DNA of 64,000 nt from CAYMKL01 sp964390805 (GTDB lineage Bacteria; Chloroflexota; Anaerolineae; VGOG01), in NCBI GenBank assembly GCA_964390805.1, contig CAYMKL010000019.1, forward strand, positions 1-64,000, written 5' to 3'. The notes below the pieces were generated by a model. The model was given only the letters and a program-made list of their open reading frames with translations. It did not search any database and was not told the origin of the DNA. A program made the position numbers and the translations under genes. This document shows positions 50,971-59,200 of this stretch, one piece after another. Positions within the stretch are counted from its first letter, which is position 1, and every line of letters starts with the position of its first letter.

Positions 50971-51982
50971 AGCGGATGCGAGGGTCCAGATAGGCGTAGC
51001 AGACGTCGGTCGCCAGGTTGATCAGCACAAAGAGCAGGGCGGCGACCAGCACCACGCCCTGGACCATCGGGTAGTCGCGGGCCAGCACCCGGTCCACGAT
51101 GAGCTGGCCCATGCCAGGCCAGGAAAAGATGGTCTCGGTCAGGATGGCGCCGGAGAACAGGCTGCCCAGTTGCAGCCCGATCACGGTCAGGATCGGCGGC
51201 CAGGCGTTCCTCATGGCGTGACTCCCAAGCACGGCTCGCTCCGACAGGCCCTTGGCCCGCGCGGTGCGAACGTGGTCCTCAGCCAGTGCATCCAGCAGGC
51301 AGGAGCGAGTCATGCGGACGATGACCGCCAGGGGCACCGTGCTCAGCGTTATCGCGGGCAGGGCTAGGTGCCGCAGCGCGTCGGCAAGGGCGGTGAGATT
51401 GGTGGTGAGAATACTGTCCAGGATGTAGAAGTGAGTGATTGGCTCTAGCTCGATCCCGATGGTCAGCCGACCGGAAGGGGGCAGCCAGCCCAGCCGGTAG
51501 CCAAAGAGATGGCCGAGCAGCAACCCGAGCCAGAACAAAGGCATGGACACCCCGATCAGCGTCCCCCCGCTGGCGAGCAGGTCAAGGAAGGAATGGCGAC
51601 GGTAAGCGGCCAGGACGCCGAGAGGTATGCCCACCACACAGGCGATGACCATGGCCGCCAAACCTAGCTCAATGGTGGCTGGAAGCCTTTGGGCGAGCTC
51701 AGTGATCACCGGCAGGTTGGTCTTGATCGCCTGCCCCCAGTCGCCGCGAACAAGGCTCCCCACGTAGCGCAGGTATTGGGCGAGAAGCGGCTGATCCAGC
51801 CCCCTTTCCGTCCGGAACCGCTCCACTTGCGCTGCGGTGGCGTGCTCGCCCAGCATCACCTGCACCGGATCGCCGGGGATGAGCCGCAGCAGGGCGAAGG
51901 TGAAGAGCGAGAGGCCCAGCAGTGTGGGCAGTAGCAGGGCCATGCGTCGGGCGATGTGTCGCGTCACGCTCGATCTCCTCAT
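50963..51982 (-). CDS. dppB: Peptide-type ABC transporter permease, DppB-like
   Basis: A 339-residue permease. The N-terminal LFTFALLRLIPGDPVQVMLG (about 21-40) is the diagnostic DppB/OppB motif, GLDQPLLAQYLRYVGSLVRG follows, and the coupling loop is ARAKGLSERAVLGSHAMRNA (about 241-260). Partner of the DppC-like protein. A GGAG site precedes the ATG. A long hairpin lies between it and the binding-protein gene. Confidence 0.94.
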   Translation of the reverse strand: MRRSSVTRHIARRMALLLPTLLGLSLFTFALLRLIPGDPVQVMLGEHATAAQVERFRTERGLDQPLLAQYLRYVGSLVRGDWGQAIKTNLPVITELAQRLPATIELGLAAMVIACVVGIPLGVLAAYRRHSFLDLLASGGTLIGVSMPLFWLGLLLGHLFGYRLGWLPPSGRLTIGIELEPITHFYILDSILTTNLTALADALRHLALPAITLSTVPLAVIVRMTRSCLLDALAEDHVRTARAKGLSERAVLGSHAMRNAWPPILTVIGLQLGSLFSGAILTETIFSWPGMGQLIVDRVLARDYPMVQGVVLVAALLFVLINLATDVCYAYLDPRIRYE

Positions 51983-51990
51983 AACCCAAA

Positions 51991-52021
51991 CGTGCGACGC
52001 GCCTCGGAGGTGCGTCGCACG
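51991..52021 (-). other. Intercistronic hairpin between binding protein and permease
   Basis: CGTGCGACGCGCCT, loop CGG, AGGTGCGTCGCACG (one G-T pair). This position is typical of hairpins that stabilise the binding-protein mRNA or reduce read-through into the permeases. Confidence 0.6.
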
Positions 52022-52042
52022 CTGATCATCGTGCCAGACAAG

Positions 52043-53689
52043 CTATTCCCCCTTGAAGCCTCCAAAGTAATAGGTCCAGTGAACGAAGCTGCCCGTGTGG
52101 CCGACGTGATACGGGTTGTCCTTGTCCCACCAACGCTCGAAGTTAAAAGCCACCGCCTCGGCGTCCAGGTCGGTGCCGTCGTGAAACTTGACTCCCTTGC
52201 GGAGATGGAAAGTCCACGTCAGCAGGTCATCTGATACCTCCCAGCTTTCCGCCAGAGCGGGGACGACGTTGGTGGTGCCAGGCTCGAAAGCCACCAGCGG
52301 CTCGAAGATCTGGGCGCAAACCATCAGCGACTCGAAGTCGCTCACGTCTACGCAGTCCAGGCCCACCGAGTCGCCACTGCGACCGAAGATCAGGCCGTTC
52401 TTGCCTTCCACAGAAGCAGGGTAGAAAAACTCCTGGCTGAAGGGACTGGCCTTAATGCCTTTCACCGTCTTCCTGAAGGCGATGGCCGAGCTGTTGTGAA
52501 CGATGGGCACGGCGGGGACGTGATCGTGCACAAACTGGTTTGCCTGGTCGTAGAGGGCCTGCCGCTGAGCCTTGTCAAGGGTCGAGCCGGCCTCCTGCAG
52601 CATCTGCACCAACTCAGGGAACTTGAGCCCCAGACTGTCGTCCGATCCAGCGCCGAAGAACGTGTCCAGGAAATTGATGGCATCGGGGTAATCGGCCATC
52701 CAGCCATTCAGGAAGAGATCGGCCTCGCCAGCATAGACCTTGTCCAGGTAAGTGCCCCAATCCAGAGTCACGATCTCCGCCTGGATGCCCACCGCCGCCA
52801 GGTCTGCCTGGAGCACCTCGCCGACCCGGTCGGGGTTGGGGAAATAGGGCCGCGAGATGGCCATGACCCACAGCGTGGTCTGAAATCCATCGGGGTAGCC
52901 AGCCTGGACCAGCAGTGCTCTGGCTTGGTCAGGATCGTAGGGCCAATCCTGCAATCCGTCAGTGTGGCCAAAGATGTGCGGCGGTACGAACTGGATGGCT
53001 GCCTCAGCCGTGGGCGGATAGAAGGCCTGGACGAGCTCTGCCTTGTTGATGGCCATGGCCACCGCCTGTCGCACCCGCTGGTCGTCGAATGGCTCGTGGG
53101 CGCGGTTGATGCCCAGGAAGCCGACGTTGAACGGTGGGCGGAGGTAGACCTCGATGTTGGGGTCAGCCTGGGCAGCGGGTATGTCGTCGGGGGACAGGTT
53201 GTCCACGCCGTCCACAGTGCCGGCCTGAAGCTCCAGGAAGCGGGCGGGGGCCTCTTTGATGGCGCGATAGGCGAGCGTCTCGAGTTCTGGTTTCTCTCCC
53301 CAGTAGTCGTCGTTGCGCTTGAGGGTGATGTGATCGTCCGGCACCCATTCCACGAACTTGAAGGGTCCAGTGCCAGCGGGATTACGGATCAGGTCCCCGC
53401 CTCCGCCGTACTTCTTGATGTTGGCCGGGCTCTGGGGGCCAAAGGCGGGGAAGGCCATCTTCTGCAGGAAGGCGGCGTCGGGGCGGTTGAGGGTGAAGCG
53501 GATGGTTCGGGGGGCGATGGCTTCGATGGAGGCGAGGAGGCTTTGGGGTGCGGAGGGAGGTGTGGATGACATGGGTGGTGAGGGAGCAGGAGTTGTGACC
53601 GGGAGACAAGAGATGAAAAGAAGGGCCAGGACAAGAACAGCGACCACATTCCAGAGGTGGGGATTATGAAGACGAGAGAGCATCGTCAC
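52043..53689 (-). CDS. Circularly permuted peptide-type substrate-binding lipoprotein
   Basis: A 548-residue SBP_bac_5 (DppA/OppA) family protein with segments in the wrong order. Signal peptide and lipobox: VLALLFISC, then a Pro/Ser linker. Residues about 50-425 match the middle and end of the family, from IEAIAPRTIRFTLNRPDAAF through GTGPFKFVEWVPDDHITLKR, DDYWG, PFDDQRVRQAVAMAINKAEL and YDPDQARALLVQAGYPDGF. Residues about 428-548 match the family N-terminus: LIFGRSGDSVGLDCVDV, FEPLVAFEPGTTNVVPALAE, TWTFHLRKGVKFHDGTDLDA, FNFERWWDKDNPYH, ending FGGFKGE where the usual chain continues into the segment that here comes first. No residues appear lost. It should bind its ligand outside the membrane for the DppBC pair. 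Confidence 0.9.
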   Translation of the reverse strand: MTMLSRLHNPHLWNVVAVLVLALLFISCLPVTTPAPSPPMSSTPPSAPQSLLASIEAIAPRTIRFTLNRPDAAFLQKMAFPAFGPQSPANIKKYGGGGDLIRNPAGTGPFKFVEWVPDDHITLKRNDDYWGEKPELETLAYRAIKEAPARFLELQAGTVDGVDNLSPDDIPAAQADPNIEVYLRPPFNVGFLGINRAHEPFDDQRVRQAVAMAINKAELVQAFYPPTAEAAIQFVPPHIFGHTDGLQDWPYDPDQARALLVQAGYPDGFQTTLWVMAISRPYFPNPDRVGEVLQADLAAVGIQAEIVTLDWGTYLDKVYAGEADLFLNGWMADYPDAINFLDTFFGAGSDDSLGLKFPELVQMLQEAGSTLDKAQRQALYDQANQFVHDHVPAVPIVHNSSAIAFRKTVKGIKASPFSQEFFYPASVEGKNGLIFGRSGDSVGLDCVDVSDFESLMVCAQIFEPLVAFEPGTTNVVPALAESWEVSDDLLTWTFHLRKGVKFHDGTDLDAEAVAFNFERWWDKDNPYHVGHTGSFVHWTYYFGGFKGE

Positions 53690-53695
53690 TGCCTT

Positions 53696-55318
53696 TCAGC
53701 TGGAGTCGCTCAGTTCCACTGAGGAATCTGGAAAGAAACCTACGAGTTTCTCCAATAGTGCTTGTCGCTGATTGCGACTCAGCTTTCTCTTACTGGAGCA
53801 GTGAGCTACCTCAGAGACCTCGGTGATCAGTGCCTTTGGAGATAATCTAGATTTATCAAAGAAATAGACAACACCAAATTCACGGATGGCCTTATCTACA
53901 CCCTCTGGCGAAGGATAGCTTGTTACCACGATAATCGGAATTCCTTTTTCCATCGCTACACGTGCCAGTTCCCACCCTTTCTTGAACTCGCCATCCAATT
54001 TCACGTCCAGCAGAAGAACAAAGGGGCTACATTCTTCCAGCTTTCCCAGCGCTTCCTCGAATGTTCCAGCCTGTTCACACTGATATCCTACCTCCGTTAA
54101 TATGGAATCCAAGTGCTTTCGGTACCAAGGGTGATCTTCAACGATCAGGACCGGTGCTGAAGGCAATGCCAGCGATTCAGATTCGAGTCCTCTAGACGCA
54201 GGCCCCTCCTCTGCACCTGTCGTTCTCTCTTCTTTCACTGCCCTGGCACGCAGTTCCAGGAAATCCAGAGCGTCGCTGCACGAAGTTTGCTCAATCTCCG
54301 TTGCAATCCTAGGGGGCAAATCTCGGCCGCCAACAAGCTCACGCTGTTCAGCAACCAACTTGAGGTCATTGGTACCTAGTGCGATGGCGAGCGCCGGTGG
54401 ATATTCGCCGATGTCAAAACTCCATTTCTTGGCCTGTTTGACGTGCCTGTCAAAGAGTGGACGGAAGAAGTCCAGATATGGAACACCGTTCAACTGTTTT
54501 GTTGGCACAGCAAAGTACACAGTGCATTCCAGAACTAAGTTTCCGCCCCTATTGGCCTTGACCACGAAAGGGTCTTGTACGAAGTAGTGCTTGATCCAAT
54601 GGCCTAGTGAGACAGGGTTCTTCAGGAAAGTCACTGGCCTCTGTTTGAAGATCTTTGCTGGTGCCCGGTTCTTATAGAAGTCCATAGCATCAACCAGGCG
54701 GAGTAGCGAGGCCAACAGGCCCACGCGGATCTCCTCTCCGTCATGCGGTACCGTTCGGTAGCACCAGCAATCTCGCTCTCTCAAGTCGGCTTTGCCATGC
54801 CCTCGGCAAATCGCCATAAGATAGGGCCGGTCGTCATCTGTAATTCCATCAATGGGAGTTGTCTCGTAGTGATATATCCAGTAAGCACTGAGGAGACTGT
54901 GGGTTTCCCGAATCTGCGCTCCGGTGTCCAGGCCAAAGAGCTGATAGTTCTCTATTGTATCGCATAGTCCTTGTGGACAAAGAGACAGACGAGCCACCAA
55001 ATCGGGCAATATGTCTTCCTCAAACGCCTTTCCATCAAAAAACATCCCTAGATCATGCAAGTAAGCTGAAGCAGCTAGAAGGAAGGCCTCGTTCGCGCTC
55101 AGTTCAAGTCCGAATTCCTTCTTCAGCCGGCCAAGGAGGCGGATGAGATTGTCAGAGTGCACTTGATTGTGCAGTGTGAATTCGGGCAGAAGAGGGGTGC
55201 CCAAACTTGCTATCTCTGCAAGACCCTCTCTTATCTTCTCAATGTCACCGACTCGCTCTACACTAAGCCGAGTCAAGATCTTCTTTATCCTGGCCGGCAT
55301 GTTCCCTGAAGGCGGCAT
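53696..55318 (-). CDS. HD-domain protein with C-terminal receiver
   Basis: A 540-residue signalling protein. The N-terminal part (about 1-330) is an HD-type metal phosphohydrolase-like domain with TLHNQVHSDNLIRLLG (His ligand), AASAYLHDLGMFFDG (His-Asp) and AICRGHGKADLR. The C-terminal receiver (about 392-505) has PVLIVEDHPWYRKHLDSIL, phospho-acceptor Asp in FVLLLDVKLDGEFKKGW, VVTSYPSP and FFDKSRL (Lys). Substrate of the HD domain is unknown. It is the last gene of a leftward cluster with two receivers and a giant kinase, so it is a likely output of that relay. Base composition is lower in GC than the transporter operon next door. Confidence 0.8.
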   Translation of the reverse strand: MPPSGNMPARIKKILTRLSVERVGDIEKIREGLAEIASLGTPLLPEFTLHNQVHSDNLIRLLGRLKKEFGLELSANEAFLLAASAYLHDLGMFFDGKAFEEDILPDLVARLSLCPQGLCDTIENYQLFGLDTGAQIRETHSLLSAYWIYHYETTPIDGITDDDRPYLMAICRGHGKADLRERDCWCYRTVPHDGEEIRVGLLASLLRLVDAMDFYKNRAPAKIFKQRPVTFLKNPVSLGHWIKHYFVQDPFVVKANRGGNLVLECTVYFAVPTKQLNGVPYLDFFRPLFDRHVKQAKKWSFDIGEYPPALAIALGTNDLKLVAEQRELVGGRDLPPRIATEIEQTSCSDALDFLELRARAVKEERTTGAEEGPASRGLESESLALPSAPVLIVEDHPWYRKHLDSILTEVGYQCEQAGTFEEALGKLEECSPFVLLLDVKLDGEFKKGWELARVAMEKGIPIIVVTSYPSPEGVDKAIREFGVVYFFDKSRLSPKALITEVSEVAHCSSKRKLSRNQRQALLEKLVGFFPDSSVELSDSS

Positions 55319-55348
55319 ATATGTCCTCCGTGTCCGAAGCTCGCGTGT

Positions 55349-55765
55349 TCAGACGTCTTTGAAATACTGTGGTGTACGGACAGCTATTGCTACCTCTTGT
55401 CTCAGTTCCTCAGCATCGAATTTGTCCTTTGGAATAACATCCCACACACCATAGTCCCTAAAAGCCCTGCGCGTGCGTTCCTCCAAGTGGGCAAATGCGC
55501 TTAGAACGATAACCCTGTTGCCTGGTAGGATTTGTGCCTGTTGCAGGCCTTCTACTAGGCGAAAGCCTTCTTCGTCTTTACCTACTCCGGAGACAAGGTC
55601 AATGTCAACGATCACCAAGTCGAAGTCTGTATCCCCGAACAATGGTACAGCTTCGCGCAAGGATTTCGCGGCTTGAATCTCATAGTCCTCACCAAGGGCA
55701 AGTTTTACCTCTCTGATCCACTCAGCCTTGTCTTCCAAGTGAAGTATTTGTTTCCTCAGACTCAT
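55349..55765 (-). CDS. Single-domain response regulator
   Basis: A 138-residue receiver: KQILHLEDKAEWIREVKLAL (acidic pair), phospho-acceptor Asp in FDLVIVDIDLVSGVGKD (about residue 55), NRVIVLSAFAHLEERTR (Thr/Ser position) and VWDVIPKDKFDAEEL (Lys). No output domain, so it should relay phosphate or act by protein contact. Between the HD-receiver gene and the pseudo-receiver gene. Confidence 0.87.
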   Translation of the reverse strand: MSLRKQILHLEDKAEWIREVKLALGEDYEIQAAKSLREAVPLFGDTDFDLVIVDIDLVSGVGKDEEGFRLVEGLQQAQILPGNRVIVLSAFAHLEERTRRAFRDYGVWDVIPKDKFDAEELRQEVAIAVRTPQYFKDV

Positions 55766-55780
55766 TTGTCACCCTCCTGT

Positions 55781-56242
55781 CTAGTTGCGAGAGAGGATTC
55801 TCTCAAGTTCGCGAACACGTTGGTCCATCTGCTTTCGACCATATCGAGGTCTCTCTACACGATTCAGTCGCTCAGCCCTGGACAGTTCGTCCACCACCAA
55901 CTGCAGCAATCCCTCGGGGTCATATGGTTTATCGGCACAATCATAAACCCCTGCCTTGAAGAGGAGGCGCAATTTCTCATTCTCTTGAAAGACAGGAAAC
56001 ATTATCACGAACCGCCATTGCTTGCCGAAAGATTCAATGGTGCTCAAATTGCTTGTGGCCAAATCCAAGCCGACAAAGATCAGGTCAAAGCCTTGTGACC
56101 ACTCCTCTGGGAGACACCATTTTCTTACCTCCTCGAAGCTCGTTGCAGTGAACACATCATATCGCTCCTGCAGAGCCTCCTGGGCGAATTGAAGCCACTC
56201 TAGATGGCGATCAATCAACAGAATGCGTTTCTGAGTAGCCAT
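55781..56242 (-). CDS. Receiver-like protein lacking the phospho-acceptor Asp
   Basis: A 153-residue protein with a receiver fold (QKRILLIDRHLEWLQFAQEA; VYDCADKPYDPEGLLQL, conserved Lys). At the third strand it reads FDLIFVGLDLATSN; aligned with the neighbouring receiver (DLVIVDIDLVSG) the phosphorylatable Asp is Gly. A basic C-terminal helix (QMDQRVRELERIL) could mediate contacts. Start chosen at MATQKRILLI, four bases after the kinase stop. Probably a phosphorylation-independent adaptor in the same relay. Confidence 0.82.
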   Translation of the reverse strand: MATQKRILLIDRHLEWLQFAQEALQERYDVFTATSFEEVRKWCLPEEWSQGFDLIFVGLDLATSNLSTIESFGKQWRFVIMFPVFQENEKLRLLFKAGVYDCADKPYDPEGLLQLVVDELSRAERLNRVERPRYGRKQMDQRVRELERILSRN

Positions 56243-56246
56243 CTTC

Positions 56247-59200
56247 TTATTCCTCCTCCTGCTGTTGTTGAGCGGGGAGGCGGAGTAAGAAGATAGTTCT
56301 TTCTTCATTGCTCTCCAGGACAGAGACTTCACCGCCATGTTCCCGCATAGTGGTACGTGCACCCCACAGACCCAGTCCGTAGCTCTGTTCCTCTTGTGCT
56401 ACTTCTTGACGAGCGGAGAATAGGTTAAAGATCTCCTCCCAGTGTTCGTGTGGAATTGGGGGGCCATGATTCATAAAGGCCAATTCGACAAAGCCATCCC
56501 CTGCAAGCTGGCCATCAACTCTTATCTCGTCTAGGTCGATTCCTTCCTCACTCATACGTCTTCGAGTAAACTTGACAGCGTTGCTCAGCAACTCTACGAT
56601 GTAGGTGATGATCTTTTGCACTTGAACGTTGACAGCCGGCAAGTCTGGAGCGAGATTAGCCTGAATGTCCATATCTGGCTGTTTGCCCAAAGCAGCTAGC
56701 GCTTCGTTCAACACCAGATTTATGCTAACTTTGGCTTTGGGTTCAGGCCGGAAAGGTTTGAACAAATCCTCGGCCGCCTTGTTGATGCCTTCACTATTGA
56801 GAAGGATATTGTCGAGATCCTCCTGCTGCTGTGGCGTCAAGTCCTGCAATTGCTGGATAAGCCGGAGGGCACAGGAACGGATGATACCTGACAGGTTCTT
56901 TGAGTGGTGAGCCATCTCTGCCGTAACTAGGCCAACGGCGGCATTCACCTCAGCAGCCAATGCCTTTTCCTGAGCTTCTCTTAGTTGCCGTGTCCGCTTC
57001 TCAACCCGTTGTTCCATTTCAGTGTACAGTCTGGCATTCTCAATCGCAACCGCTGCCTGGTTCGCCAGTAGATGAATCGTTTCTCGGTCCGATTTGGAAA
57101 AACCGCGAGATTCGAAGAAGTTCACATACAGAAGTCCAACAGTCCTCCCTCCAAATATCAAAGGAACTCCAGCAAATGACTTAACTCGCTTGTTCCTAAT
57201 GAAAGTAGGTTTGACGCGCGGTTCCTTCCCTACATCTTCGGCAAAAACGGCTTCCTGTGTCCTTGCTATGTGAGCGCTAAAGCCAGTATGGCCCGGAATT
57301 GATGGGGCAACCTCAACTTTGCCTCTTCGTATCCCGCTCTCAAATTTATCTTGTTCAGGATCGTATAGGAATAGGGTGGAGAAGTCTGCGGATGTGGTCA
57401 TATTGGCATTTTCGACAACTGAACCAAGTACCTCCCCTAATTCGAGCTGTGAAGTGATCTTCACACCTATCTCCTGAAGACCAGCTAGTTGCCGCGCCCT
57501 CCTGGTCTCTCGATCCAGTAGTCGTGCATTCTCAATCGCCACCGCCGCCTGGCTGGCCATCGTCTCGAGAACTCGTAAGTCATTCTCATCATAGGCATCT
57601 TCTTTCTCATAACTCTGAATGCTGATTAGCCCTATGACTTTTTCTGCTTGTTTCTCTCGATCCCAGACCCTCAGCGGAGTACCAATCCAAGACTTGGTAG
57701 CGATTGCCTCGGACAACTGAATACCACGTTCCTTTGCCCACTTCCACACATTACCTCTCGAAATCTCGGCTTCTCCTTTATCTATCACATATTCAGTCAA
57801 TCCATACCTGTACTCTCCTCGTCTACGTGGACGGAAATCTTTGTGATCAGCTTCAACCTTTTTGCCGGCATCATAAGCAAGCGGAAAACTCACCCCATCT
57901 TTATCCTCATCGTAAAAAGCGATTTGGATGTTTCGGACATCCATGAGCTTTCCAGCCTGGGTGTGGATTTCTTCCAATATCTCATCAATGCCCAGACTAC
58001 TCACTGTCCGGCCGATCTCGGTCAAGACCTCAAGTTCCCTAATCCTACGTTCAAGATTCTGATAGAGCCTGGCGTTCTCGATGGCGATGGCTGCCTGATC
58101 CGCAAAAAGCTCCAAGAGCAGCTTGTCATTATCAGAGAAATGATGAGGAACGGTCAGGTTTACATACAATACGCCCACAACGTCTCCCCCACTAATAAGC
58201 GGCAGATAGGCAACCGATTTCATACCCAGGGCCGAGATGTCTTCACGGACTGCGGGGCCTCCATCAGAGGGTGTGGCCACGTCATTTCCTTCTAGATAGC
58301 GAGGGAGCTTGGTCCGAACTACATAGCAACTTGTGCCGTCGGGACGCGGAAGACGATCTATCCATTCTTCCATCACCCCGGTAGCTATCTGAGGTCTAAA
58401 CTGATCTGTCGTCGAATCGTACAGCCTGATCGCGCAAGAGGCCTTGTGGAAGATATCACTGAGGCTCTTTACGATCAGATGCGAGACCCTCTCAAGATTG
58501 GATGGTTCAGCAGAGATAGCAGTTGTGACTGTCTGAAGCTGTTCGAGCTGTGTCGCCCTCTCATCCAGCTCTTGGAAAAGCTGGGCGTGCTCAATAGCAA
58601 CAGCAGCCTGATCTGCAAGTGCGCGCAGTAAGGCAAGTTCTTCCTCAGTGAACTGACGTACGATGATATCATTCAAATAAAGTACACCGGCCGCCCTCTC
58701 ACCTGCCGACTTGAGGGGAGTACCTACAAAAGACCTGACCCCCTTCTCCACAACCTCGGGGTTTGCTCTTGTGTCCACGTGGGTGTCTGGCACAACCCTC
58801 TGCTCGCCCTTCTCAATGATAAGGCGAGTGTACCCTTGTTCAGAAATACGTGGCGCGGGATGCCTGAATTCCTCAGGATATGCATAACTACCAACAATCC
58901 TCTCCCCCGAACTGTCAATGACATGCACTACTCCCGACTTTGTCTTTGTCAGACGCATAGCACCCTCAACAAGTGAGGGCAGAATCTTATCGAGTTTCAA
59001 GGCCGCGCTGATCTGGGCACTAATCTGTTGCAGGAGGCTCACCTCATCCGCACGATCTCTCAACCCCTGAACTAGTCGTGCATTGTTGATGGCAATAGCT
59101 CCCTGGTTGGCAAGAACCTCGATCCTCTCCCGCAGTTCGAGGTCGGTGTCAAAGTCGCACCTCTGCCGATAGCCCACGAACATAACCCCTAGAACTTCCT

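Noticed and set aside
52496..53569. 357-codon plus-strand frame over the binding-protein gene
   Set aside because: Gly/Val/Asp-rich antisense translation without motifs; the minus-strand gene is clear.
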